NCBI RefSeq assembly: GCF_900107095.1
Contig: NZ_FNOR01000010.1
Coordinates: forward strand, 146,906 to 210,905
DNA length: 64,000 bases
Direction: 5' to 3'
Source of the DNA: Collimonas sp. OK242
GTDB taxonomy: Bacteria; Pseudomonadota; Gammaproteobacteria; Burkholderiales; Burkholderiaceae_D
The notes beneath the pieces are model-generated. The model did not search any database. It had not been told where the DNA came from and saw only the letters and a list, made by a program, of their open reading frames with translations. The position numbers and the translations under genes were made by a program. Within the stretch, counting starts at the first letter, position 1; every line of letters begins with the position of its first letter. This document shows, one piece after another, positions 57,101 to 64,000 of the stretch.

Positions 57101-58513
57101 ATGAAAAACACCGAATTTCTGGATGCTTGCCGTAGCGCTGTCGGCGCTGCACACGTTCTCACGGATGAAGCCGACAAGGCTGCATATCTGACCGACCAGC
57201 GTCAGCGTTACACCGGCACGGCGCTGGCCGTGATCAAACCCGCCGACACTGCCGAAGTCGCAGCAGTAGTAAAACTCTGTGTCGAATTCCAGATCCCCAT
57301 CGTCCCCCAAGGCGGCAACACCGGCCTGGTGCTAGGCAGCGTCCCGGACCAAAGCGGACAAGCGATCGTACTGTCGCTCAAACGCCTCAACAAGATTCGC
57401 GCCGTCGACCCGCTCAACCACACCATCACCGTCGAAGCCGGCTGCGTCCTGCAACACATCCAGGAAGCCGCCGCCGCAGAACAACGCCTGCTCCCCCTGT
57501 CGCTGGCGGCCGAAGGCAGTTGCACCATAGGCGGCAACCTCTCGACCAATGCCGGCGGCACCGCCGTACTCCGCTACGGCAACACCCGCGAACTCTGCCT
57601 GGGACTGGAAGTCGTCACCGCGCAAGGCGAAATCCTGCACGGGCTACGCGGACTACGCAAAGACAACACCGGTTACGACCTGCGCGACCTGTTCATCGGC
57701 GCCGAAGGCACGCTAGGCATCATCACTGCAGCCGTGCTGAAGATATTCCCGCAGCCCAAAGTCCAATTAACCGCGCTGGCGGCAGTCCAGACGCCGGCCG
57801 CCGCCCTGCACCTGCTGAACCTGGCGCAAGACCGCTGCGGCGCCTTGCTGACCGGCTTTGAGCTGATGTCGGACCTGTGCCTGCAACTGGTGGCCAGGCA
57901 TTTCCCGCAATTGCCATTTCCGTTTGCCGAGCGCCACCCGCACTATGTACTGCTGGAATTATCCGATAGCGAAGCTGCCCCCCATGCAAGTACGCTACTG
58001 GAAGCAGTCATTGGCGATGCACTAGAACAAAATATTTGCCAGGATGCCGTGCTCGCCACTTCCACCGCTCAGTCACGCGCGCTGTGGCAACTGCGCGAAA
58101 GCATCTCTTCGGCGCAAGCCAAGGAAGGCAAGAACATCAAGCACGACATCGCGCTGCCGATTTCCCGCATCGCCGAATTCATCAGCGTCACCGACGCCCT
58201 GCTGCAAGAACATTTCCCCGGTTGCCGCAACGTCACCTTCGGCCATCTGGGAGACGGCAACCTGCACTACAATGTGTCGCCGCCCGTCGCCTCCTGCGCC
58301 GAACAATTCATTGAACGGCAAGCCGACATCAATCGCCTGGTGCACGACAGCGTCGACCGCATGAACGGCTCGATCTCGGCCGAACACGGACTGGGCGCCC
58401 TCAAGCGCGAAGAGATCCTGCGCTATAAATCTCCGGTGGAAATTGCGCTGATGAAAAGCATCAAGCAGGCGCTCGATCCATTGAACCTGATGAATCCAGG
58501 CAAGGTAATCTGA
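57101..58513 (+). CDS. FAD-linked 2-hydroxyacid dehydrogenase (GlcD/D2HGDH-like)
   Basis: 470-residue flavoprotein of the FAD_binding_4 plus FAD-oxidase C type. FAD pyrophosphate loop IVPQGGNTGLVLGSVPD is near residue 67-83, with SLAAEGSCTIGGNLSTNAGG and the C-terminal FGHLGDGNLHYNV and SAEHGLGALKREEI carrying substrate- and metal-binding His residues. This pattern fits D-2-hydroxyglutarate or D-lactate dehydrogenases and GlcD; a specific substrate cannot be set. No partner glcE/glcF genes are next to it. Confidence 0.9.
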   Translation: MKNTEFLDACRSAVGAAHVLTDEADKAAYLTDQRQRYTGTALAVIKPADTAEVAAVVKLCVEFQIPIVPQGGNTGLVLGSVPDQSGQAIVLSLKRLNKIRAVDPLNHTITVEAGCVLQHIQEAAAAEQRLLPLSLAAEGSCTIGGNLSTNAGGTAVLRYGNTRELCLGLEVVTAQGEILHGLRGLRKDNTGYDLRDLFIGAEGTLGIITAAVLKIFPQPKVQLTALAAVQTPAAALHLLNLAQDRCGALLTGFELMSDLCLQLVARHFPQLPFPFAERHPHYVLLELSDSEAAPHASTLLEAVIGDALEQNICQDAVLATSTAQSRALWQLRESISSAQAKEGKNIKHDIALPISRIAEFISVTDALLQEHFPGCRNVTFGHLGDGNLHYNVSPPVASCAEQFIERQADINRLVHDSVDRMNGSISAEHGLGALKREEILRYKSPVEIALMKSIKQALDPLNLMNPGKVI

Positions 58514-58639
58514 CTCTCCGAGCAGCTTCCCAGTCTGCCGATATTGCCGCATTACAATCTGTTACACCACCCTTGTATGCGCAGACCGCTGACCAAACGT
58601 TAATTGGCGGTGTAAGCCAAAAATTGCATAAGGTGGAAC

Positions 58640-60166
58640 ATGTCGACTATAAGAAAGCCTGGTTTGCTATCGATCGCTTTGCTGCTGGGCAGCCTGGCGA
58701 CAGCCGATGCCAATGCGCAAAGTGTCCAGCCGCCGCTGAACGAATCGGAAAAAGCGCTGCATGTCCTGAACCGGCTGGCCTACGGCCCACGACCCGGCGA
58801 TGTCGATGCAGTCAGGCACATCGGCATCAAGCGCTATATCGAGCAGCAATTGAATCCCGACAGCGTGCCAATGCCCGCCGACCTGGCGGATAAACTGTCA
58901 GCCTTGTCAATTTATCAACTGACGCCGCCCCAGCTTTACCAACAGTACGGCCCGCCCTCCTTCCCGCCCAATACCGCCACTCCCGAAGAAAAGAACATGG
59001 CGCGCCAGCGCGCCAACAAGGAAATCACGCCTCAGGTACATTTTGCCCGGCTCTGGCAAGCCACCGAAAGCCCGCGTCAGTTACAGGAAGTGATGACCGA
59101 GTTCTGGTTCAATCATTTCAACGTCTTCGAAGGCAAGGAATGGGTGCGCTACTGGGACGGCGAGTACGAAAAAGACGTATTGCGGCCCAATGCACTCGGC
59201 AACTTCCGCCAGTTGCTGGGCGCGGTTGCGCATCATCCGGCGATGTTGTATTACCTTGACAATTGGCTGAGCAGCGGCGTCAATACGCCGGAAGCAAAGG
59301 GCCGTTTCAAAGGGCTCAACGAAAATTACGGCCGTGAATTGCTGGAGCTGCATACCATGGGGGTCGACAGCGGCTATACCCAGGCCGACGTGATTTCCCT
59401 GGCGCGCATCCTGACCGGCTGGACCATCGATGAAAAGGGCATGAAAGACGGCCAGCCGGGATTCGTCTTCAACCCGCGCCGCCATGATTTCGGCGATAAG
59501 GCATTCCTCGGCCAGACCATCAAAGGCAGCGGCTATCAGGAAGGCGAGCAGGCGCTCGATATGCTGGCGCGTCATCCCGCCACCGCGCACTTCGTGGCCG
59601 CCAAACTGGTCCAGTATTTTGTTTCCGACAAACCTGAACCGGCGCTGAGCGAGAAACTGGCGCGCCGTTTCCTGAGCAGCAACGGCGACATCAAGGCGGT
59701 ACTCCATACCTTGTTCGACAGCCCCGAATTCTGGGCCCGCAGCAATTACCAGACCCAGTTCAAGACGCCGTATCAATACGTGGTGTCGTCGCTGCGCGCA
59801 ACCGCAACACCGGTGCGCAACGTCAAACCGATAGACGGCGTGCTGAATCAGCTCGGCCAACCCCTATATGGCTGGCTGACCCCGGAAGGCTATAAATTTT
59901 CCGAAGAAGCCTGGCTCAATCCGGATGCCCTGCTACGCCGCATCAATTTCGTCAACAGCCTGAGCAATGGCAAATCGCCGATAGCCCGCAGCGAAACGCC
60001 GGCTCCGGCTGGCGCCGCACCGGACCCCGTCCCCGTCGATCCACAGCAATTGATACAAGCCCTGAGCCCGACATTGACGCCGTACAGCCTCGGCGCCATC
60101 GGTGCTGCACCGGCCAACCTGCAGGTCGGCCTGATACTTGGCAGCCCGGATTTCATGAAAAGATAG
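58640..60166 (+). CDS. DUF1800 exported protein
   Basis: 508-residue protein with a signal peptide (MSTIRKPGLLSIALLLGSLATADANA, cut near residue 26). It contains the DUF1800 pattern: LNRLAYGPRPGDVDAV (about 46-61), LQEVMTEFWFNHFNVFEGK, LDNWLSSGVNT and NENYGRELLELHTMGVD. AAGGTGG precedes the ATG. It pairs with a DUF1501 gene 17 bp downstream, an association seen across many bacteria. Function is unknown. Confidence 0.93.
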   Translation: MSTIRKPGLLSIALLLGSLATADANAQSVQPPLNESEKALHVLNRLAYGPRPGDVDAVRHIGIKRYIEQQLNPDSVPMPADLADKLSALSIYQLTPPQLYQQYGPPSFPPNTATPEEKNMARQRANKEITPQVHFARLWQATESPRQLQEVMTEFWFNHFNVFEGKEWVRYWDGEYEKDVLRPNALGNFRQLLGAVAHHPAMLYYLDNWLSSGVNTPEAKGRFKGLNENYGRELLELHTMGVDSGYTQADVISLARILTGWTIDEKGMKDGQPGFVFNPRRHDFGDKAFLGQTIKGSGYQEGEQALDMLARHPATAHFVAAKLVQYFVSDKPEPALSEKLARRFLSSNGDIKAVLHTLFDSPEFWARSNYQTQFKTPYQYVVSSLRATATPVRNVKPIDGVLNQLGQPLYGWLTPEGYKFSEEAWLNPDALLRRINFVNSLSNGKSPIARSETPAPAGAAPDPVPVDPQQLIQALSPTLTPYSLGAIGAAPANLQVGLILGSPDFMKR

Positions 60167-60183
60167 CCCATTGGAGCCCTGTT

Positions 60184-61524
60184 ATGAACCGTCGTGATTT
60201 CATCCGCCATCTCGGCTTGAGCACCACCGGCGCAATCCTGATTCCGGTCGGCTTGTCCGGCTGCGTAGTGGCTCCTGCCATCAAACCGCAAGCGAAGATC
60301 AAAGCTGCTCCGATCGCCACAGCCGTCTTCAGCGACAGCCCGCTGTCGTACGGCAACCCGTTGCAGCGCGCCCATGCCGCAGGCGACGGCACGCCGCGCA
60401 TGATCGTCGTGTTCCTGCGTGGTGCGGTAGATGGCTTGAACGTGGTGGTGCCGCATGGCGATCACAACTACTACAAGGCGCGGCCGGGGATTGCCGTGTC
60501 GCGTCCGGGAACGCAAAACGGTGCAATCGACCTGACCGGCTATTTCGGCCTCCATCCGGCATTGCAGGCACTGCAGCCATATTGGGATGGCGGCCAGCTG
60601 GCCTTCATTCACGCCTCCGGCTCACCCGACATGTCGCGTTCGCATTTTGAAGCCCAGGATTACATGGAAACCGGCACTCCGGGCCAACACAACACACGTG
60701 ACGGCTGGATGAATCGGATGCTGGGCGTCATGCCACCGTCAGCTTCGCCGATGCAGGCCCTGACCCTGGGCGAATCGGTGCCGCGCATCCTGACCGGCAA
60801 AGCGGTGGTAGCCAACATGCCGACCGGTCGCGATGCAACCCGGCCAACCCTGATCGACCGCCCTGAAGTCAACCAGGCTTATGCCATGCTCTATGAGCAA
60901 GATGCAGCCCTTGGCAAAACCTATCGCGACGGCATTTCGGCACGCAAGGAATTGATGGCCGACGCCAGCAGCAGCGAGCAAAAGGCGGCCAACAACGGTG
61001 CGCCGCTGCCAAACGGCTTATCGATAGATACCGCTCGCCTGGGCCGTTTGATGCGCAGCAATCCGGACATCCGGCTCGGTTTTATCGCCGTCGGCGGCTG
61101 GGATACCCATGCCAACCAGGGCAACGGCAACGGCCAGCTGGCCAATCGCCTGCGACCGCTGGCCGACGGCCTGACCACACTGGCGCGCGAACTCGGGCCG
61201 GCCTTTAACGATACGGTGATCGTGGTCATGTCGGAATTCGGCCGCACCTTCCGCGAAAACGGTAACGGCGGCACCGATCACGGCCACGGCAACGCCATGT
61301 GGCTGTTAGGCGGCAACGTCCGCGGCCGCAGCATCTACGGTCAATGGCCAGGCATCGACGACAAGTCGCTCAACGAGGGCCGCGACCTGGCGATTACCAC
61401 CGACTTCCGCGCAGTGCTGGCGACGCTGGCGGAAAAGCATATGCGGATCGGCGACCCGGCCATGCAAAAGCTGTTTCCGCAATATGCCGCGGGCAATCCC
61501 CACGCGTTGAATTTTCTGGTGTAG
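60184..61524 (+). CDS. DUF1501 exported protein (Tat-type signal)
   Basis: 446-residue protein starting MNRRDFIRHLGLSTTGAI, a twin-arginine signal, with a Cys at LSGC that could be lipidated. The DUF1501 body shows MIVVFLRGAVDGLNVVVPHGD (about 74-94), AFIHASGSPDMSRSHFEAQDYMETG and VMSEFGRTFRENGNGGTDHGHGNAMWLLGG, a sulfatase or alkaline-phosphatase-like fold with likely metal ligands Asp and His. It ends 11 bp before the convergent response-regulator gene. Confidence 0.92.
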   Translation: MNRRDFIRHLGLSTTGAILIPVGLSGCVVAPAIKPQAKIKAAPIATAVFSDSPLSYGNPLQRAHAAGDGTPRMIVVFLRGAVDGLNVVVPHGDHNYYKARPGIAVSRPGTQNGAIDLTGYFGLHPALQALQPYWDGGQLAFIHASGSPDMSRSHFEAQDYMETGTPGQHNTRDGWMNRMLGVMPPSASPMQALTLGESVPRILTGKAVVANMPTGRDATRPTLIDRPEVNQAYAMLYEQDAALGKTYRDGISARKELMADASSSEQKAANNGAPLPNGLSIDTARLGRLMRSNPDIRLGFIAVGGWDTHANQGNGNGQLANRLRPLADGLTTLARELGPAFNDTVIVVMSEFGRTFRENGNGGTDHGHGNAMWLLGGNVRGRSIYGQWPGIDDKSLNEGRDLAITTDFRAVLATLAEKHMRIGDPAMQKLFPQYAAGNPHALNFLV

Positions 61525-61535
61525 ATAGCGAAAGT

Positions 61536-62330
61536 TCAGCGCACCAGCGCCTTGATCTCCGCCAACTGGCGCCGCGAAATAGGCAGGCGGTGATCGATGT
61601 CGCGCAAGATGACCTGCCAGATTTCCTGCGGCTTCTCGCCGTCGCTGTCGCTATCCGTGACGTGCATGACGCGCTCCACGCCACTGATGGCGTTACGCGC
61701 CACCAGCGCATTGCGATGCACGCGTACAAAGTGCGCCGCCAGCTCTTCTTCGATCGACACCAGCGAATCCTCGATCAGGTATTCCTTGCTCTTGGTGCGC
61801 AGCGTGACGTATTTCAGTTCGGCTTTCAGGTACAGTACTTCCGCCATCGGCACCAGCGACATGCGGCCACGCTCCTGCACTGCAAAATGCTGGCGCGGCA
61901 AGCCTGCGGCGGCCGCCGGCGCGGCCATCGCCGTCGCTTGCGCATGTTGCCGCATGCGGCTGGCGCGCGTGATGGCTTGCGCCAATCGCGTTGCGCGCAC
62001 CGGCTTGACCAGGTAGTCGAAAGCCTGCACATCGAATGCGCTCAAGGCGTAATCGTCATAGGCGGTCACGAAAATAATCAGCGGCGGCTCGCTACTACCG
62101 GCGTTGCGTATCAATTGCTCGGCCAGTTGCAAACCGCTCATGCCGGGCATTTGCACATCCAGCAAAACCAGGTCCGGTGCGGTCGCCCGTATGCCTTCCA
62201 GCGCGGTCTGCGCATGGCCGGCTTCGCCCACCAGGTAATGCGGACAGTCGGCCACGATGTCGGATAGCAGCGTGCTCAACCTGGCGCGCGCCGGCGCTTC
62301 ATCATCGACGATAAATATGCGGGGTATCAT
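61536..62330 (-). CDS. LytTR-type response regulator (AlgR-like)
   Basis: 264-residue regulator with an N-terminal receiver domain (phosphoacceptor Asp58 in LLLDVQMPG; acidic pair Asp9-Asp10) and a C-terminal LytTR DNA-binding domain (about 155-262) with VLYLKAELKYVTLRTKSKEYL. It is encoded 53 bp after the histidine kinase, its likely partner. In Pseudomonas algR lies beside algZ/fimS and argH, with hemC next; here hemC is not present in that place. Confidence 0.93.
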   Translation of the reverse strand: MIPRIFIVDDEAPARARLSTLLSDIVADCPHYLVGEAGHAQTALEGIRATAPDLVLLDVQMPGMSGLQLAEQLIRNAGSSEPPLIIFVTAYDDYALSAFDVQAFDYLVKPVRATRLAQAITRASRMRQHAQATAMAAPAAAAGLPRQHFAVQERGRMSLVPMAEVLYLKAELKYVTLRTKSKEYLIEDSLVSIEEELAAHFVRVHRNALVARNAISGVERVMHVTDSDSDGEKPQEIWQVILRDIDHRLPISRRQLAEIKALVR

Positions 62331-62383
62331 GGAATTAGAGAGGTATCGGCGTTATCTATTTTTTAGTTGGTTCTTAGTTATTT

Positions 62384-63502
62384 TCATCTGCTGCTTTGCT
62401 GCTTGACCAGGGCCGCTTTGACATACGGAAAACTGGCGCGCACTTCAAACTGCCCGAGCTTGGTGGTGGTGGTCAATTGCGCTTCGACATCGTACAGCAA
62501 CGACAGCCGTTCGCGAATATTCTCCAGCGCCATCTGATTCCCTTCCGGCAGCGCGGCGACGCCTTTGCCGCTGTATGGATTGTAGGGATTGGTGATGATG
62601 ATTTCAATCCGTTCCAGCGAATGGCTTAACTGGATCCGTATCAAGGCCGGTTCTGTGCTCGGTTCGACGCCATAGTGGACGGCGTTTTCTATCAAGGGCT
62701 GCAACAGCAAGGTCGGAATCTGCGCCCGGAAAATCACTTCATCGCTGATGCCTGCGCGCTCCCATTGCACTTTCAGGCGCTCGCCAAGACGTATTTTTTC
62801 TATCGACAGGTATTGCCGGCACAGGCGGATTTCCTTTTCCAAGGTGGTCATGGCGCGGCCGTCGCGCATCAGGACCCGGATCAGATCCGCCAGATCTTCC
62901 AGCGCCGCCTCGGCCCGGCGCGGCTCGGTCCGGATCAGCGACAGCACCGCATTCAGGCTGTTGAACAGAAAGTGCGGCCGGATCCGTGCCTGCAAGGCTT
63001 GCAACCTGGCTTCCACCAGCACCGGAGAAAATGCTTTGGCGCGCAACTCGAAATAGTGTTGCAGCGCGCCGCCGAACAGCGCCGCCACACATGCCGCAAG
63101 CGGTGTGCCGCCGGCTGCGCTCAGATGAGAAAAGCCGCTGAGAAACCAGTCGAAGCCGGACAACAGCCTGATTACCGCAATCGTCACCAGCGCCGGCACC
63201 AGCCAGCATGACAAACGCTGCACAAACAAAGGAAAGCGCAAAGGAAAGCGAGAGGCAAGCCGATGCCCACCGCACAAGATCGACAATGACAGGAAACAAG
63301 CGGGTTCGATCAGCATGGCCGACTCGACAAAGCTGTTGAGCGCAGCCGTCACGCTATCGCTGTGCAGCAGCAGCGCCGCCATGACAGCCAGATTGACGGC
63401 AATCAGCGCACGAAACACCACGCCCAGGTTGCAGCCATCGGGAATCACGGCGGTATTCGGCTGTTGCGCTTGTGCGTTGTCCGCTGTCTGGTCGTTGGGC
63501 AT
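62384..63502 (-). CDS. LytS/FimS-family sensor histidine kinase (AlgZ-like)
   Basis: Sensor kinase of the His_kinase (PF06580) class. About four membrane segments are in the N-terminal part (roughly 33-55, 60-80, 95-112, 130-150), followed by the phosphoacceptor motif RIRPHFLFNSLNAVLSLI and a C-terminal ATPase domain with LLLQPLIENAVHYGVEP and GKGVAALPEGNQMALENIRERL. I start at the ATG at 63500-63502 (MPNDQTADNAQ, 372 residues); an in-frame ATG 34 codons earlier (63604) is possible, as neither has a good ribosome site. Confidence 0.88.
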   Translation of the reverse strand: MPNDQTADNAQAQQPNTAVIPDGCNLGVVFRALIAVNLAVMAALLLHSDSVTAALNSFVESAMLIEPACFLSLSILCGGHRLASRFPLRFPLFVQRLSCWLVPALVTIAVIRLLSGFDWFLSGFSHLSAAGGTPLAACVAALFGGALQHYFELRAKAFSPVLVEARLQALQARIRPHFLFNSLNAVLSLIRTEPRRAEAALEDLADLIRVLMRDGRAMTTLEKEIRLCRQYLSIEKIRLGERLKVQWERAGISDEVIFRAQIPTLLLQPLIENAVHYGVEPSTEPALIRIQLSHSLERIEIIITNPYNPYSGKGVAALPEGNQMALENIRERLSLLYDVEAQLTTTTKLGQFEVRASFPYVKAALVKQQSSR

Positions 63503-63693
63503 GAAGGGAAATGAGTTGTTGGAACAGCAATTAACTTTGTTTAAGGTTTTCCCTGAGACTGGAAAATGCCTGCGGCATGCATCTGCGCGCCGAGATTCAA
63601 CCATAAAAACAGGTTTTCAGGAGCGGTGATTTATAATCGCATAATTCATTGCTATCCCAACGCACGATTCAATCCCCGGCTCACTACATAATT

Positions 63694-64000
63694 ATGACAG
63701 CACAACTCTCCAAAAAAGGCGAAGCCTGGTCGGCTCGTTTTTCCGAACCGGTCTCCGACCTGGTCAAACGCTACACCGCCTCGGTATTTTTCGACAAGCG
63801 CCTGGCCGCAGTCGATATCCAGGGTTCGCTGGCCCATGCCGAGATGCTGGCATATCAAAAAATCATCAGCGCCGACGACCATGCGGCCATCCAGAAAGGC
63901 ATGAGCCAGATCCAGGCTGAAATCGCCGCCGGCAAATTCGAATGGCTGCTGGACCTCGAAGACGTCCACCTGAACATCGAAAAACGCCTGACCGAACTGG
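63694..64000 (+). CDS. argH: Argininosuccinate lyase (partial, 5' end)
   Basis: First 102 codons of argininosuccinate lyase, the last enzyme of arginine synthesis; the window ends inside it. The translation [19 protein letters not shown] followed by [19 protein letters not shown] and [18 protein letters not shown] matches the N-terminal domain of the family, including the E-D-x-H segment. It is divergent from the AlgZ/AlgR-type pair, the same neighbourhood as in Pseudomonas. Confidence 0.95.
   Translation, partial: MTAQLSKKGEAWSARFSEPVSDLVKRYTASVFFDKRLAAVDIQGSLAHAEMLAYQKIISADDHAAIQKGMSQIQAEIAAGKFEWLLDLEDVHLNIEKRLTEL

Overview
This window is a chromosomal segment of a betaproteobacterium, most likely of the family Oxalobacteraceae and plausibly Collimonas or a close relative. 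This is inferred from gene order and protein style (Burkholderiales-type AlgU/MucD–LepA–LepB–Rnc–Era–RecO–PdxJ–AcpS block, UvrC–PgsA–tRNA block, LytTR/histidine-kinase pair beside argH), not from any database search. Most of it is conserved housekeeping DNA. No phage, CRISPR array, complete insertion sequence or rRNA operon is visible.

Layout. 1–3310: the 5' part of a polyamine/opine-type ABC importer operon (ATPase, permease, second permease cut by the window edge), divergent from an IclR-family regulator with a recognisable operator-like palindrome between them. 3684–27280: a very long co-directional minus-strand block. Read in the direction of transcription it is DUF177, rpmF, plsX, fabH, fabD, fabG, acpP, fabF, ygfX-like, rpoE/algU, rseA, rseB, mucD, glutaredoxin-like, lepA, lepB, DUF4845, rnc, era, recO, pdxJ, acpS, nagZ, uvrC, pgsA and a tRNA-Gly/Cys/Gly cluster. 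It joins fatty-acid and phospholipid synthesis, the envelope-stress sigma factor, protein export, ribosome maturation and DNA repair. 27416–32532: maf, an RsmI-like methyltransferase, then on the minus strand an S49 peptidase, Rieske protein, HAD phosphatase and rluC. 33147–39553: rne (with a very long disordered tail) and moaA–mobA–moeA. 39554–42231: a small accessory stretch with a broken acetyltransferase, small conserved proteins and a lipoprotein. 42232–51286: minus-strand rmuC, globin, an orphan FtsX-type permease, DUF4126, aroC, an MFS–acyltransferase fusion and a CBS protein. 51435–58513: metY-type sulfhydrylase, hydrolase, DUF962, a BrkB/YihY membrane protein, wrbA, DUF2069 and a FAD-linked oxidase. 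58640–64000: a DUF1800–DUF1501 exported pair converging on an AlgR/AlgZ-type two-component system, with the start of argH at the edge.

The least explained parts are intergenic. Two large palindromic elements (15222–15427 and 54223–54489) have different outer arms but share a roughly 50-bp core, suggesting one family of non-coding mobile or RNA-structured repeats. Two REP-like motifs (26723–26774 and 57020–57079) share 14 of 15 bases. There is also a perfect 32-bp palindrome between fabF and the ygfX-like gene, a duplicated tRNA-Gly unit with its own terminator, and several very short ORFs. I did not find a convincing new defence, secretion or biosynthetic system; the repeat family is the best candidate for something undescribed.
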